Of a stretch of 64,000 nucleotides of DNA, positions 8,688 through 22,324 are shown piece after piece. Every line of letters begins with the position of its first letter. Positions within the stretch are counted from its first letter, which is position 1. The notes beneath the pieces were generated by a model. That model was not told the origin of the DNA, did not search any database, and saw only the letters and a list, made by a program, of their open reading frames with translations. The stretch lies in the NCBI RefSeq assembly GCF_016909075.1, contig NZ_JAFBFC010000001.1, forward strand, positions 868,001-932,000, read 5' to 3'. The stretch comes from Priestia iocasae (GTDB lineage Bacteria; Bacillota; Bacilli; Bacillales; Bacillaceae_H). Both the position numbers and the translations under genes were made by a program.

Positions 8688-8934
8688 GAGACCACCTCCA
8701 TTTTTCAGTGTATGAAAGTCTGCAAGTCCAGTAGTACGATGTCCACTCGAGATTAATAAACATACATCATTTGTGTGAATGGAATAGATTCAAAAAGGTG
8801 ATAGTACTATGCATCTGTATTAATTAAGAGAATGGATAATAGTAAGAAAGTATGATTGATGTATTAATAAATATAAAATATTATGTATAAGTAAACAATT
8901 ATGCAGTGAGATTATGAAAGGAGCATTATGAGAG

Positions 8935-9885
8935 ATGAAAAAAGTTAGTGTAGTGATTACAATTATTTTTACCTTGTTATGTGCATCGGTTGCTTCTGCG
9001 CATGGACCAGTAAAAGGAAAGAAGAACGGGAAAATAGCATATAAGCATATGACATACATATCTGAAACAATTGGCACACGTGTAATGGGAACAGAGAAAG
9101 AAAAAGAAACAAGTGAGTATATTCAACGTGAATTACGTAAATTAGGCTATGATGTAGAAGCGCAGCCGTTTACGTTTACGAGAAAAGGGAATCAAATTTC
9201 GTCCGAAAATGTCATTGCAGTTAAGAAAGGGAAATCAAAAAAAGAAATCATTGTTGGTGCTCACTATGATTCTGTTGCGACAGCGAAAGGTGCAGATGAT
9301 AATGCCTCAAGTGTAGGTGTAATTTTAGAAGCAGCAAAAGCACTGAAAAAGAAAAAAACGCCACATACCATTAAGTTTGTGTTATTTGGTGCTGAAGAAG
9401 GTGGGCTAAATGGGTCTACCTATTACTTGTCACAGATGTCTGAAACAGAAAAAGAGAATACAGTCGCAATGATAAACTTAGATAGTTTAGTAGCTGGAGA
9501 TTATATGTATGTCTATGGAAGCAAAGAAGCAGCAAAAGGGTGGGTGCGTGACCAAGCGCTAAAAGTAGCGGCTAAGAAAAAGTTAGATGTCACAACAAAT
9601 CCAGGGTTAAACCCAGATTATCCAAAGGGGACAACGGGTGACTGGAGTGATCATGCTCCATTTGAAGCATCAGGTATTCCTATTGCCTATTTTGAAGCAA
9701 CAAACTGGCAAATTGGTGATAAAGATGGTTATACACAAACCGTAAAACATGGAGCAATCTGGCATACGGAAAAAGACAACATTGCTTTTTTAGAAAAAGA
9801 ATTTCCTGGACGTATCCAAGAACGACTTCATACATTTACAACGGTATTAACGGAGTTACTGCTAAATATAAAAAAAGAAAAATAG
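8935..9885 (+). CDS. Secreted M28-family zinc aminopeptidase
   Basis: Exported metallopeptidase that removes N-terminal residues from peptides using two zinc ions. A signal peptide (MKKVSVVITIIFTLLCASVASA) is cut after Ala22. The M28 ligands are visible: His110 in GAHYDSV, Asp122 in GADDNASS, catalytic Glu154 and ligand Glu155 in AEEGG, Asp183 in NLDSL, and the late His in IWHTEKDN. The product has 316 residues; the homologue YwaD is longer because it carries a PA insert, which is absent here. A short ATG frame at 8928 stops after six codons and is not the start. Confidence 0.85.
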   Translation: MKKVSVVITIIFTLLCASVASAHGPVKGKKNGKIAYKHMTYISETIGTRVMGTEKEKETSEYIQRELRKLGYDVEAQPFTFTRKGNQISSENVIAVKKGKSKKEIIVGAHYDSVATAKGADDNASSVGVILEAAKALKKKKTPHTIKFVLFGAEEGGLNGSTYYLSQMSETEKENTVAMINLDSLVAGDYMYVYGSKEAAKGWVRDQALKVAAKKKLDVTTNPGLNPDYPKGTTGDWSDHAPFEASGIPIAYFEATNWQIGDKDGYTQTVKHGAIWHTEKDNIAFLEKEFPGRIQERLHTFTTVLTELLLNIKKEK

Positions 9886-9898
9886 ACTTCTTCACTAT

Positions 9899-9941
9899 AA
9901 ACGATGAGGCAGAACGATTTTTCGTCCTGCCTCATCGTTTA
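9899..9941 (+). terminator. Rho-independent terminator
   Basis: AAACGATGAGGCAG pairs with its complement around a short loop, ending in CGTTT. Confidence 0.85.
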
Positions 9942-10004
9942 AGTTGACGCTTTAATTAAGTAATAAAGTAGCTTGATAACTTTCTAAAATGTGGAAAGTT
10001 ATTG

Positions 10005-10033
10005 TTGACCGATTATTTGCAATCGCATACAAT
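10005..10033 (+). promoter_or_regulatory. hut operon promoter
   Basis: TTGACC (10005-10010), exactly 17 bases and TACAAT (10028-10033) form a good sigma-A promoter 47 bases before hutP. Because it lies inside the longest hutP open frame, it also argues for the downstream start. Confidence 0.75.
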
Positions 10034-10079
10034 GAGTGTAGTTATTAGTCTATTTAGAAAATTCAAAAGAGGTTTTTCC

Positions 10080-10529
10080 ATGCTTGAAGATGTAAGCAGA
10101 CGTATAGGGCGGAATGCCATTTTACTCGCATTTACAAATGAAGAGGGAGAGCTTTCTTTAAAGAAAGAGCTCGCTAAGTTGGGTTGGTCTTATTGCCAAG
10201 GTAAAGTAGGTGCCATGGAGCTGCAAAAAATTGTGGCTGCGATTGAAACATCTGCGAAAAGGCAAGGAATTGTGAATCACGATGTGTATCGAGAAATGCA
10301 TGCTTTGTATCATGCGATTTTAGAAGCGGTTCATGGTATTACACGAGGACAAGTGGAATTAGGTGGACTGTTACGCACGGCTGGCTTACGTTTTTCAATT
10401 GTAAGAGGAAAGCCATATGAAAAAGAAGCAGAAGGCGAATGGATTGCAGTTGCGCTTTATGGAACCATTGGAGCGCCTGTTCGAGGTTTTGAACACGAAG
10501 CAATCGGATTAGGAATCAATCATATTTAA
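10080..10529 (+). CDS. hutP: HutP, RNA-binding antiterminator of the hut operon
   Basis: Hexameric RNA-binding regulator. With L-histidine and Mg2+ bound it grips NAG-triplet RNA between hutP and hutH and prevents terminator formation. From ATG 10080 the protein has 149 residues, against 151 in B. subtilis, and carries the conserved blocks [33 protein letters not shown] and the C-terminal [12 protein letters not shown]. The frame stays open back to 10002, but that region is the promoter; AAGAGG precedes ATG 10080. First gene of hutPHUIG. Confidence 0.92.
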   Translation: MLEDVSRRIGRNAILLAFTNEEGELSLKKELAKLGWSYCQGKVGAMELQKIVAAIETSAKRQGIVNHDVYREMHALYHAILEAVHGITRGQVELGGLLRTAGLRFSIVRGKPYEKEAEGEWIAVALYGTIGAPVRGFEHEAIGLGINHI

Positions 10530-10540
10530 CATAAGCCCAG

Positions 10541-10615
10541 AGTTTAGTAGATGAAGAGGGGGCTATATTGCAGACGGGATACGTCTGTCAATATAGCCCC
10601 CTCTTTTATTTTTTA
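10541..10615 (+). promoter_or_regulatory. HutP-controlled attenuator between hutP and hutH
   Basis: A long stem (10554-10615; AAGAGGGGGCTATATTG with its complement) ends in a T-rich run. Its 5' side is preceded by and includes TAG, TAG, AAG and GAG triplets, the NAG-type sites HutP binds. In the absence of histidine this hairpin should terminate transcription before hutH. Confidence 0.85.
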
Positions 10616-10632
10616 GAAGAGAGGTGCATACA

Positions 10633-12167
10633 ATGGTTGTATTAACAGGTGAGACATTAACCATTTTACAAGCGAAGCAAGTGTTAGATGAAGATGCATT
10701 TGTGAGTGCATCATTAGATAGCTTAAAACGAGTAGAAAAAAGTCGAGAAGCGGTTGATCGAATTGTGGATCAGAAAAAAGTCGTGTATGGGATTACGACT
10801 GGATTTGGCAAGTTCAGTGATGTGCTCATTGATTCGCAAGATGTAGAAGCATTGCAATGGAATCTCATTCATTCTCATGCGTGCGGAGTAGGAGACCCCT
10901 TTCCTGAAGTCGTTTCAAGAGCGATGGTGCTGTTACGAGCGAATGCATTGTTAAAAGGCTTTTCAGGTGTCCGTCCGGTTGTGATTGAAACACTTTTAGA
11001 ATTGTTAAATGCACATATCCATCCGGTCATTCCACAGCAAGGATCTTTAGGTGCAAGCGGGGACTTAGCGCCACTTTCACACTTAGCACTCGTTGTCATG
11101 GGTGAGGGAGAAGTCTTTTACAAAGGTCAAAAAATGCCGGCAATTGATGCATTAAACAAAGAAGGAATCCAACCAGTCACGTTAAAAGCGAAAGAAGGTC
11201 TTGCACTGATTAATGGTACACAAGCAATGACGGCAATGGGCGTTGTTAATTACATGGAAGCTGAGCAGTTAGCGTATCAAGTTGATGCAGTTGCATCATT
11301 AACACTTGAAGGGCTACAAGGAATTGAAGAGGCATTTGATCACCGTGTTCACGAAGTGCGTGGGTATCGTCAGCAATGTGAAGTAGCCAAACGAATTCGT
11401 CATATGATTTCGGGAAGTCAGCTTACGACAAAGCAAGGAGAATTACGTGTTCAAGATGCGTACTCATTAAGATGTATTCCTCAAGTTCATGGTGCTTCCT
11501 GGCAAGCGCTTGATTATGTCAAAGAAAAGCTTGAAATCGAAATGAATGCAGCCACGGACAATCCACTTATTTTCGATGAAGGAGAGAGTGTCATTTCAGG
11601 AGGGAATTTTCATGGTCAGCCAATCGCGTTTGCCATGGATTTTATGAAAATTGCGGTAGCGGAGCTTGCGAATATTTCAGAGCGACGTATCGAGCGTCTT
11701 GTAAACCCACAGCTGAATGATTTACCCGCTTTCTTAAGTCCTGTACCGGGCTTACAATCAGGCGCTATGATTATGCAATATTGTGCGGCTTCGCTTGTTT
11801 CAGAAAATAAGACGTTAGCTCATCCTGCTAGTGTCGATTCCATTCCTTCGTCAGCAAATCAAGAAGATCACGTGAGCATGGGGACGATTGGTTCTCGTCA
11901 TGCTCATCAAATTATCCAAAATGTCCGTCGTGTTGTAGCGATTGAATTAATTTGTGCGCTTCAAGCGGTTGAATATCGAGGGGTTGACCGAATGGCTTCT
12001 TTTACAAGAGCGATTTACGAAGAAGTTCGACAGTTGATTCCGAGTATTACACAAGATCGTGTGTTTTCAAAAGACATTGAAAAAGCAGCAAGCTGGCTCA
12101 AGGACGTTAATTGGCCATCATTTATGAAAAAGCATTTATCAATGAATCAAACAAAGGGGGAATTCAA

Positions 12168-12171
<4 letters not shown>
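10633..12171 (+). CDS. hutH: Histidine ammonia-lyase
   Basis: First step of histidine breakdown: L-histidine to trans-urocanate plus ammonia, in the cytosol. The protein has 512 residues. Its electrophilic MIO cofactor forms from the Ala141-Ser142-Gly143 tripeptide in [14 protein letters not shown]. The [16 protein letters not shown] and [15 protein letters not shown] blocks of the active site are intact. ATG 10633 lies six bases after AGAGAGGTG; the GTG at 10624 lies inside that ribosome site. The stop overlaps the hutU start (ATGA). Confidence 0.95.
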
Positions 12172-16054
<3,883 letters not shown>

Positions 16055-16075
16055 AATGAAGAAGGCAAAATAAAT

Positions 16076-16129
16076 AAAAAGAGTTGTATTAACGGGTGCT
16101 TATTAGCTCGTTTGATGCAACTCTTTTTG
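16076..16129 (+). terminator. End of the hut operon
   Basis: AAAAAGAGTTG pairs with CAACTCTTTTT; the inner part can also fold (AACGGGTGCT with AGCTCGTTT). Confidence 0.8.
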
Positions 16130-16187
16130 TATAGAATAGAGTCTGCTGCTTCATAATAAAAGCAATAAATGGAAAGGAGTGCTAATC

Positions 16188-16511
16188 ATGCGCAAGTTTA
16201 TAAGCACGGTTGCCTTAACAGCGATTGTTCTATCGAGTAGTTTGACGGCTGTGCATGCCGAGACTAGCAATCAACCTATAAGAGAGAAAAATATACAGTT
16301 AACGGACGCACAAAAACAGGAGCTTTCTACGCTTCATAAAGAACTTCTGACAAAGCGAAAAGAAGTCATTCAAAAATATGTTGAGTACGGTGTTATGCCA
16401 AAAGAAAAAGGAGACAAAATTATGTCTCATTTAGAAAAACGGTACGATCAATTAGAGGAAAATAACTTTATTCCAAAGTGGGAGCATCATAAAAAGCATC
16501 ACTCTCATTGA
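16188..16511 (+). CDS. Secreted DUF2680 protein (YckD-like)
   Basis: A 107-residue exported protein with a signal peptide of 24 residues ending in AVHA. The mature part is a DUF2680 domain: LTDAQKQELSTLHKEL followed by KYVEYGVMPKEKGDKI, and a His-rich tail (HHKKHHSH) that may bind metal. Function is unknown. The start is ATG 16188, seven bases after AAAGGAG; the frame is open from GTG 16179, inside that site. Confidence 0.75.
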   Translation: MRKFISTVALTAIVLSSSLTAVHAETSNQPIREKNIQLTDAQKQELSTLHKELLTKRKEVIQKYVEYGVMPKEKGDKIMSHLEKRYDQLEENNFIPKWEHHKKHHSH

Positions 16512-16665
16512 GAACTGCGATAAATAAACGGTCAATTCGGTAGAGGACTAGAGTGGAACTAGTAAGATTGCTCGACTGTAAATGGTAAATGACGTTACAA
16601 TAGTGATAAAAAGGACAGGTGCTGTGCGTCTGTTCTTTGTTTTGTTTTCATAGGAGGTGATGGGA

Positions 16666-17616
16666 TTGAAGAGCACGGTTGAGATTGCAACATTTGCAGG
16701 AGGTTGTTTTTGGTGTATGGTTTCGCCGTTTGATCAACGTCCTGGTGTAATAAAAGTGGTCTCTGGATATACAGGAGGAACAGAAGAGAATCCAACATAT
16801 GAACAAGTCATAACTGGAAAAACGGGTCACTATGAAGCCGTACAAATTACGTTTGATTCAACACAGCTCTCTTATGATGAACTTCTTACAATCTATTGGC
16901 AACAAGTTGATCCAACAGACGAAGGTGGCCAATTTAGTGATCGAGGATCTTCATATCAGACTGCTATTTTTCACCACAACGAACAACAAAGGCAGAAAGC
17001 AGAACAGTCAAAGCAACATTTAGAAAACAGTAGAAAATTTATGGTTCCGATTGTGACCAAAATTTTGCAAGCAGGTCCTTTTTATGTAGCGGAAGAAGAG
17101 CATCAAGATTTTTATAAAAAAAGCAACTTTCAATACAAGTTATATGTAAAGGGATCAGGGAGAGAACGATTTTTAAATGAGCATTGGCCAAAAGATCGTA
17201 CGTACTTAAAAAAGCTGTTAACGCCTATACAATACCATGTGACGCAGGAAAATGGAAAAGAACCACCGTTTGAAAATCAATATTGGAATCATAGAGAAGA
17301 AGGCATTTATGTAGATGTGGTGTCAGGCGAGCCTTTATTTGTTTCAAAAGACAAGTGCGATAGTAAAACGGGTTGGCCTACGTTTAGAAAGCCGGTGATG
17401 TCAGCAAGTGTCAATGTGACAGCTGTTATAAATGAAGAAGGAGGACAAGAGGTACGTAGTCGAGAAGGAAATAATCATTTGGGATATGTATATAATGCTA
17501 CATCTCAATCTAAAGACATTCAGTATCATATCTATTCTGCTTCCCTGCGTTTTATTCATAAAAGTCGATTAGAAGAAGAAGGATATGGTGATTTTATACT
17601 ATTATTTCCAGTCTAA
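16666..17616 (+). CDS. msrA: MsrA-MsrB fusion, MsrB half apparently inactive
   Basis: Peptide methionine sulfoxide reductase. The N-terminal MsrA domain (about residues 1-175) keeps the catalytic GGCFWCM motif and should reduce methionine-S-sulfoxide. The C-terminal MsrB domain (about 180-316) is recognisable by [16 protein letters not shown] and HLGYVY, but the usual RYCINSA active-site block reads QYHIYSA, so the catalytic Cys is His. The resolving Cys of the usual SQCGWP is Thr, and the HGM and HLGH histidines are also lost. Reduction of the R-sulfoxide is therefore unlikely. TTG 16666 lies eight bases after AGGAGG; GTG 16657 and ATG 16660 overlap that site. Confidence 0.85.
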   Translation: MKSTVEIATFAGGCFWCMVSPFDQRPGVIKVVSGYTGGTEENPTYEQVITGKTGHYEAVQITFDSTQLSYDELLTIYWQQVDPTDEGGQFSDRGSSYQTAIFHHNEQQRQKAEQSKQHLENSRKFMVPIVTKILQAGPFYVAEEEHQDFYKKSNFQYKLYVKGSGRERFLNEHWPKDRTYLKKLLTPIQYHVTQENGKEPPFENQYWNHREEGIYVDVVSGEPLFVSKDKCDSKTGWPTFRKPVMSASVNVTAVINEEGGQEVRSREGNNHLGYVYNATSQSKDIQYHIYSASLRFIHKSRLEEEGYGDFILLFPV

Positions 17617-17681
17617 TACTATTAGAGAAGTGAATGTAGTAAAATAAAAGAATAAACGATATGTAGAATGGATGTGAAAAC

Positions 17682-19817
17682 ATGGAGAAAGTAGATTCAT
17701 CCATCATTAAAGAACGCTTTATCCAAGTAGGGTATGTGATGGGTTTGTCTCTTATATTAGCGGCAATTATTTATTTTTTTGCTGCAAATTGGCCTGGATT
17801 TGATAAGTGGACCAAAATTAGTCTAAGCATCGCTTTGATGGTCTTATTTTATGGCACTTCCTATTTATTCACAACTTGGTTAAAGCGTCGCCCATTTTTA
17901 AGCGAGTGGCTTATGTTTACAGGATGTCTTACATTTGGAGTGACTGTAGCGATTTTAGGGCAAATTTATAACTCCCATGCAGATAGTTTTCAATTGTTTC
18001 TCGTATGGGCCATACCCGCACTGTTATTTTCCATTTTTACAAAGTATCAACCTTTTTATATTTTAAGTCATGTGCTTCTTCATGTCGCGCTTTGGTTTTG
18101 GATGTTTCCATCTTCAAGCTTCTTTGGAGCAGATGAAGGGTGGTATCGTTCATTATTAATAATCGTGGCGGTTGTTAATGTTAGTTTGTTCTTAATCATT
18201 CAAAAAGGGTGGCTACAGTCAAAAGCGTTGTCATTTTTATCACTTGCTGCCTTTCATGGTGCCATGTTGGGGTTAACGTTAGGAGAATTATTTGAACCGT
18301 TTATCGTCTTTGTGAGTGTGATTTACATTGCGGCTGCAGCATTCTTGTTTTGGTATAGCAATCGGCAAGGTTGGAGTAAATGGTTTACAGTCATAAGTGG
18401 TTTAGCAGCAACGTTCTTCCTGATTTGGAAGTTTATCGCCTTTCTTCTTTACATTGGATCAGAGTCAATCTTTTACTTGACCATTTATTTTCCTTTCATC
18501 ATTGTAGGAATTGCAGTTGTTCTTATTCGTAAATTTAAAGAGAATACGATGGCAAAACGAGTGTTTATCGGTGTGATTGCAATTGTATCAGCATTTATCG
18601 GTGCAAGCTCCTTCATTGGAATCGTTATGTTAATAGTCGGAGAAATGGAGCCAATCATGTTTGCGCTTTTTGCTACAGCCTTTCTCATTGTGCCGGCTGT
18701 ACTCAAGCCACAGTGGGATAGTGTAATCCGATATACGATGTTATTAACGGGTTATTTTATTACCATTCCTTCTGTTCTATTCGAAGGAATGTGGATTTCT
18801 CTGCTCTTTCTGCTTGTACTAGGCTTTGTCTTTTTGAAAGTGACAAGTCAAATTTTTAAATACATCACGTACTTGGCAGGAATGATCGTTTTTGTAGCAG
18901 CATTCTCCGTTGAGAACATATCTCCAGAAACAGTGAGTATGGCTGTTATTGCCCTGAATCTTGTTATTTTATTTGGGCGAACGTATTTACTAAAGAACTT
19001 GCAACACATTCTGTATCACAATAGTGTTATTTATTCATTGCTCGCATTTTTTGTTTGGACGTTTTTAAATGAACAATCGTATGCTCTCTATTTTGTTGTA
19101 AACGTACTTTATTTTGTTACTGTGACCGTTCTTTTATTTGTCGCGATTAGGAAGGAAGCCACATTTTTGTTTATCGTTAGTTTTGTAGGGTGGCTAGCCT
19201 ATGTCGGATACAAGTATTACGATTTATTATGGAGCCTACTTCATAAATCCATTACATTTATGCTTGTGGGTGTGCTCATCTTTGCAATTGTGAACTGGGT
19301 GGATAAGCGAACAGCCTTCAATAGCGAGGTTCGTAGTTTTGTAGCGATAAGAAAAGGGATTTTACTAGTAATCATTAGCATTCAGCTTGTCATTATTGGT
19401 GTGCAAGTAACCAAAAGTGAACGAGTGCTAGCAAATGGTGAAACCGTTACGCTACAGTTAGAGCCACTAGATCCACGGTCGTTGCTGCAAGGAGACTATG
19501 TAATATTACGATTTACAATATCACGCCTCGAATTAAAAGAAGAACCGAGCTACAATGAGAAAATTAAAGTAGGTCTTGTTCAAAATAAGCAAGGTGTTTA
19601 CGAATATCATACGCATGTAGTAGGCGATGAGAAAGAAAGTGGCGCCGCAGATGTATGGATAACGGGTCGCTATAAAGGAAATGGAAATGTAGAATACGGC
19701 ATTGAAAACTATTTTATTGAAGAGGGAACAGGGCGAGAGGTTGAGGAAAACGCAAGATACGCGAAAATCAAAGTAGGTAAGAATGGAGACGCGTTGTTAA
19801 TTGAAGTGTATGAGTAA
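17682..19817 (+). CDS. Large membrane protein with DUF2157 and GDYXXLXY domains
   Basis: A 711-residue polytopic protein with about 16 hydrophobic segments. The N-terminal part (residues 10-120) resembles DUF2157 (AANWPGFDKWTKI, GQIYNSHADSFQLF). The C-terminal part (about 560-711) ends in an extracytoplasmic GDYXXLXY domain, seen as QGDYVILRF. Proteins of this build are conserved in Bacillus and elsewhere without a proven role. The gene follows msrA by 65 bases on the same strand. The start is ATG 17682 with a weak ribosome site. Confidence 0.75.
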   Translation: MEKVDSSIIKERFIQVGYVMGLSLILAAIIYFFAANWPGFDKWTKISLSIALMVLFYGTSYLFTTWLKRRPFLSEWLMFTGCLTFGVTVAILGQIYNSHADSFQLFLVWAIPALLFSIFTKYQPFYILSHVLLHVALWFWMFPSSSFFGADEGWYRSLLIIVAVVNVSLFLIIQKGWLQSKALSFLSLAAFHGAMLGLTLGELFEPFIVFVSVIYIAAAAFLFWYSNRQGWSKWFTVISGLAATFFLIWKFIAFLLYIGSESIFYLTIYFPFIIVGIAVVLIRKFKENTMAKRVFIGVIAIVSAFIGASSFIGIVMLIVGEMEPIMFALFATAFLIVPAVLKPQWDSVIRYTMLLTGYFITIPSVLFEGMWISLLFLLVLGFVFLKVTSQIFKYITYLAGMIVFVAAFSVENISPETVSMAVIALNLVILFGRTYLLKNLQHILYHNSVIYSLLAFFVWTFLNEQSYALYFVVNVLYFVTVTVLLFVAIRKEATFLFIVSFVGWLAYVGYKYYDLLWSLLHKSITFMLVGVLIFAIVNWVDKRTAFNSEVRSFVAIRKGILLVIISIQLVIIGVQVTKSERVLANGETVTLQLEPLDPRSLLQGDYVILRFTISRLELKEEPSYNEKIKVGLVQNKQGVYEYHTHVVGDEKESGAADVWITGRYKGNGNVEYGIENYFIEEGTGREVEENARYAKIKVGKNGDALLIEVYE

Positions 19818-19865
19818 GTACGAATGACAGAGAGGGCGTTCTAAAAGAAACAAGTGATGATATTT

Positions 19866-19911
19866 AAAGCTGGATCGTCATTCAAAGAGATTTGATTGAC
19901 AATCCAGCTTA
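19866..19911. repeat. Inverted repeat between convergent genes
   Basis: AAGCTGGAT and GTCA pair with TGAC and ATCCAGCTT around a loop, with no strong T run. Probably a terminator for one or both flanking genes. Confidence 0.5.
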
Positions 19912-19970
19912 CATACAGTCGAAAACTGTCCACTTCTAAAAACGTTCAACGTCAGCTTCTTTTACTCATT

Positions 19971-21494
19971 TCACCTGTAGTAGGCTGGCTCACTGTTGGA
20001 ATCTGTTGAATCTTTTTCTTTCATTATTTTAATAAATAACGAAGCGAAATAAGGATCCCATTGTGTTCCTTTTCCATCTTCAAGGATGGCAAGTGCTTTG
20101 TCTACAGACATCCCTTTTCGATAAGGACGATCCGAAGTCATTGCATCAAATGCATCGGCTACAGCGATAATTCGTCCGAATAGAGGGATGTTTTTTTCTT
20201 TTAATCCATCAGGGTATCCTTTTCCATCAAATCGTTCATGGTGATATTTCACGCCTGGAAGGATAGGCTTCATTTCTTCTGTTAAACTAACTTGCTCTAA
20301 TATAGTCGCTCCAATGACAGGGTGTTGTTTAATATAACTAAACTCTTCGTCTGTTAATCTACCGTCTTTTAATAAGACGCGATCAGGAATGCCAATTTTT
20401 CCGATATCATGCAATAAAGCTGATTTTTTGAGTAAGTTGAGTTCCTGCTCATTAAGATGTGCGTTCTCACCGATTTTTACAGCATAACTTGCTACACGTA
20501 TTGAGTGACCAGCTGTATAATGATCACGTGCGTCTAATGTAGCAGCAAAGACTGTGAAAAAGCTTTCTAATAATTGCTTATTTAGAGCATCTCTTTCTTT
20601 AATTGCCGTTACCATATGATTGTATCCTGTCACGAGCTGAGAGAACTCATCTGAATAAGTGTTTTCTAATACATTAAACTCCCCGTTTTTTACGTCATGA
20701 AACGCTTCTTGAAGTTCATGAAGTGGCTGTTGGATGTTTTTATAAAGCAAAAATGCACCGCTTAATGCAATAATCATGACCATTACTAAAATGATACTTG
20801 CCCAGCTCCAATATTCACTCCATCGTAATCCTTGCTGTTCAAAAACATGTACTTCGTTTGCAAGACTAAATAACATGACAGGAAAAATGGCCGAAAATAA
20901 AGAGCTTGTTAACATCTTTTTTTTGATGCTAATAAACGTGTTTTTATGAAGAGATAAGTTTGCACTGAATTGGGTTTTTGCTTGCTCACTTAAATACGTA
21001 AGTAGCGGTTGAATGGTACGAAACGTTAAAAAAAACTCAATGAGTGCATGCATCGTTGCAATTAATATAGCTCCAGCCCACGCCAAAATAATAAAGTAGT
21101 AGGGAATTGTTAAGTGGCCCATAAAAATAAAAAAGCTTGCTAATAAAGAAGCTGGAATGGATAAGCCAAGTAAGTGAGGAATCAAAATTCTTTTTACGGT
21201 CAACACAGGAAAAGTGTGAGCTTGCTCATAAGCTTGTTGAAGTGTTCGTAAGCTATTTGATTTTTCGGTAAAAGCGAGTTTGATTGGCTTGATTTGTTTT
21301 TTATATGTTACAAACTCACAGGTAATCATAATGAGAACTGATAGCACCATGATGACTAAAAGAATAATCGTTTCGAATAGAGATAAAGAAATGGTATAAA
21401 AAATGAAGGTGCTTCCAACACCGAATACAGCAAAAGCTGAGCTAAGTAGGTTGTTTAAAAACATTCTTTTTTGAAAGGTTGAAAAAATAGGCAA
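19971..21494 (-). CDS. Membrane-bound HD-GYP phosphodiesterase
   Basis: Predicted hydrolase of a cyclic dinucleotide, usually c-di-GMP, with its catalytic part in the cytosol. Layout: about six membrane segments (residues 12-280), a HAMP-like linker (QQPLHELQEAFHDVKNG), then HD-GYP. All catalytic parts are intact: HTAGHSIRVA, LLHDIGKIGIP, HHERFDGKGYPDGL and VADAFDAMTSDRPYRKG. TTG 21494 is chosen because AGGAGG lies nine bases upstream, giving 507 residues; the longer frame to 21611 has no ribosome site. No GGDEF partner is nearby. Confidence 0.85.
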   Translation of the reverse strand: MPIFSTFQKRMFLNNLLSSAFAVFGVGSTFIFYTISLSLFETIILLVIMVLSVLIMITCEFVTYKKQIKPIKLAFTEKSNSLRTLQQAYEQAHTFPVLTVKRILIPHLLGLSIPASLLASFFIFMGHLTIPYYFIILAWAGAILIATMHALIEFFLTFRTIQPLLTYLSEQAKTQFSANLSLHKNTFISIKKKMLTSSLFSAIFPVMLFSLANEVHVFEQQGLRWSEYWSWASIILVMVMIIALSGAFLLYKNIQQPLHELQEAFHDVKNGEFNVLENTYSDEFSQLVTGYNHMVTAIKERDALNKQLLESFFTVFAATLDARDHYTAGHSIRVASYAVKIGENAHLNEQELNLLKKSALLHDIGKIGIPDRVLLKDGRLTDEEFSYIKQHPVIGATILEQVSLTEEMKPILPGVKYHHERFDGKGYPDGLKEKNIPLFGRIIAVADAFDAMTSDRPYRKGMSVDKALAILEDGKGTQWDPYFASLFIKIMKEKDSTDSNSEPAYYR

Positions 21495-21663
21495 TGAAAT
21501 CTGCCTCCTATGTAGTAATGTGAGCTGAATCTTAGGTCTTAGGTAAATTATATCAAAAATGGCAGAGGTGTAGAACGATGAGAAGTGACAAAAAAATGGA
21601 GAAGTGGACAATGAAAAAGGCTAACCTTCACTGTCCACTTGAAATAGGAATGTGCGATTATCG

Positions 21664-22200
21664 TTAGCTTTGTAGGACGTGATCTCCTACATTCCAATCC
21701 ATTGGGCAATAGCCGCCTGTTTGGAGCGCTTTTAAAACTCGTAATGTCTCGACCGCGCTTCTTCCGACATTGTCATTCGTCATTGTAGCATATTGAATGG
21801 TTCCTTTTGGATCAATGATAAATGTTGCGCGATAAGAGGCGCCTGTTTCCGGTTGAAGAACATCGTAAGCTTGTGTCACTTCTTTTGTAAAATCAGATGC
21901 AAGCTTTACATTAATGGTTCCAATTGCATTTGGGTGATCTGCTTTTAACCATGCACGCTGTGTGAAGACACTATCGGTACTAATGGCTAACACTTCTGTA
22001 TTCAATTCTTCAAATTCTGGAAGATTTCGATCTAAACTTTTTATCTCGGTTGGACAAACAATTGAAAAAGAATAAGGATAGAAAAAGAGAACGAGCCACT
22101 TACCTTTATATGCATCAAGTGAAACTGGAATAGGTAACGTGGAATGAGAAGAAACAGTGTTCACTGTAAAATGTGGTGCTTGTGTGCCGATGTTTAACAT
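21664..22200 (-). CDS. 2-Cys peroxiredoxin (AhpC/YkuU type)
   Basis: Reduces hydrogen peroxide or organic hydroperoxides. The peroxidatic Cys49 is in YSFSIVCPTE; the usual Phe-Val-Cys-Pro is Ile-Val-Cys-Pro. A resolving Cys lies in ALQTGGYCPMDW near the C-terminus, so it is a typical 2-Cys enzyme, 178 residues. Two adjacent ATGs (22203 and 22200) are possible; 22200 gives the better six-base spacing from AGGAGGT. A direct-repeat operator candidate lies between the promoter and the gene, suggesting specific control, perhaps by peroxide. Confidence 0.85.
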   Translation of the reverse strand: MLNIGTQAPHFTVNTVSSHSTLPIPVSLDAYKGKWLVLFFYPYSFSIVCPTEIKSLDRNLPEFEELNTEVLAISTDSVFTQRAWLKADHPNAIGTINVKLASDFTKEVTQAYDVLQPETGASYRATFIIDPKGTIQYATMTNDNVGRSAVETLRVLKALQTGGYCPMDWNVGDHVLQS

Positions 22201-22218
22201 CATGCTACCTCCTGGTAA

Positions 22219-22246
22219 TAGTTCTAAAGTACTTAGTTCTATTATA
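22219..22246 (-). promoter_or_regulatory. Promoter and direct-repeat operator of the peroxiredoxin gene
   Basis: On the minus strand TATAAT (22246-22241) is followed by two copies of TAGAACTA separated by seven bases (22241-22234 and 22226-22219), covering the predicted start of transcription. The -35 is weak (TTTCAA at 17 bases). Copies 15 bases apart would not lie on the same face of B-DNA. Confidence 0.45.
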
Positions 22247-22288
22247 CTATCTGACTTACTTATTTGAAAACTTTTGTGCTCTCTATAC

Positions 22289-22320
22289 AAAAAAAGCACT
22301 CCGACAAACGGAGAGCTTTT
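22289..22320 (-). terminator. Rho-independent terminator
   Basis: Minus strand: AAAAGCTCTCCG loops back on CGGAGTGCTTTTTTT, ending the gene at 22325-22801 before the peroxiredoxin promoter. Confidence 0.8.
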
Positions 22321-22324
22321 CATT

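Noticed and set aside
10002-10079. Longer HutP start at 10002
   Set aside because: The hut promoter lies inside this stretch, and known HutP proteins begin near the later ATG.
16595-16845. Two minus-strand frames over the msrA start
   Set aside because: They overlap the conserved MsrA active site on the other strand and have no ribosome site.
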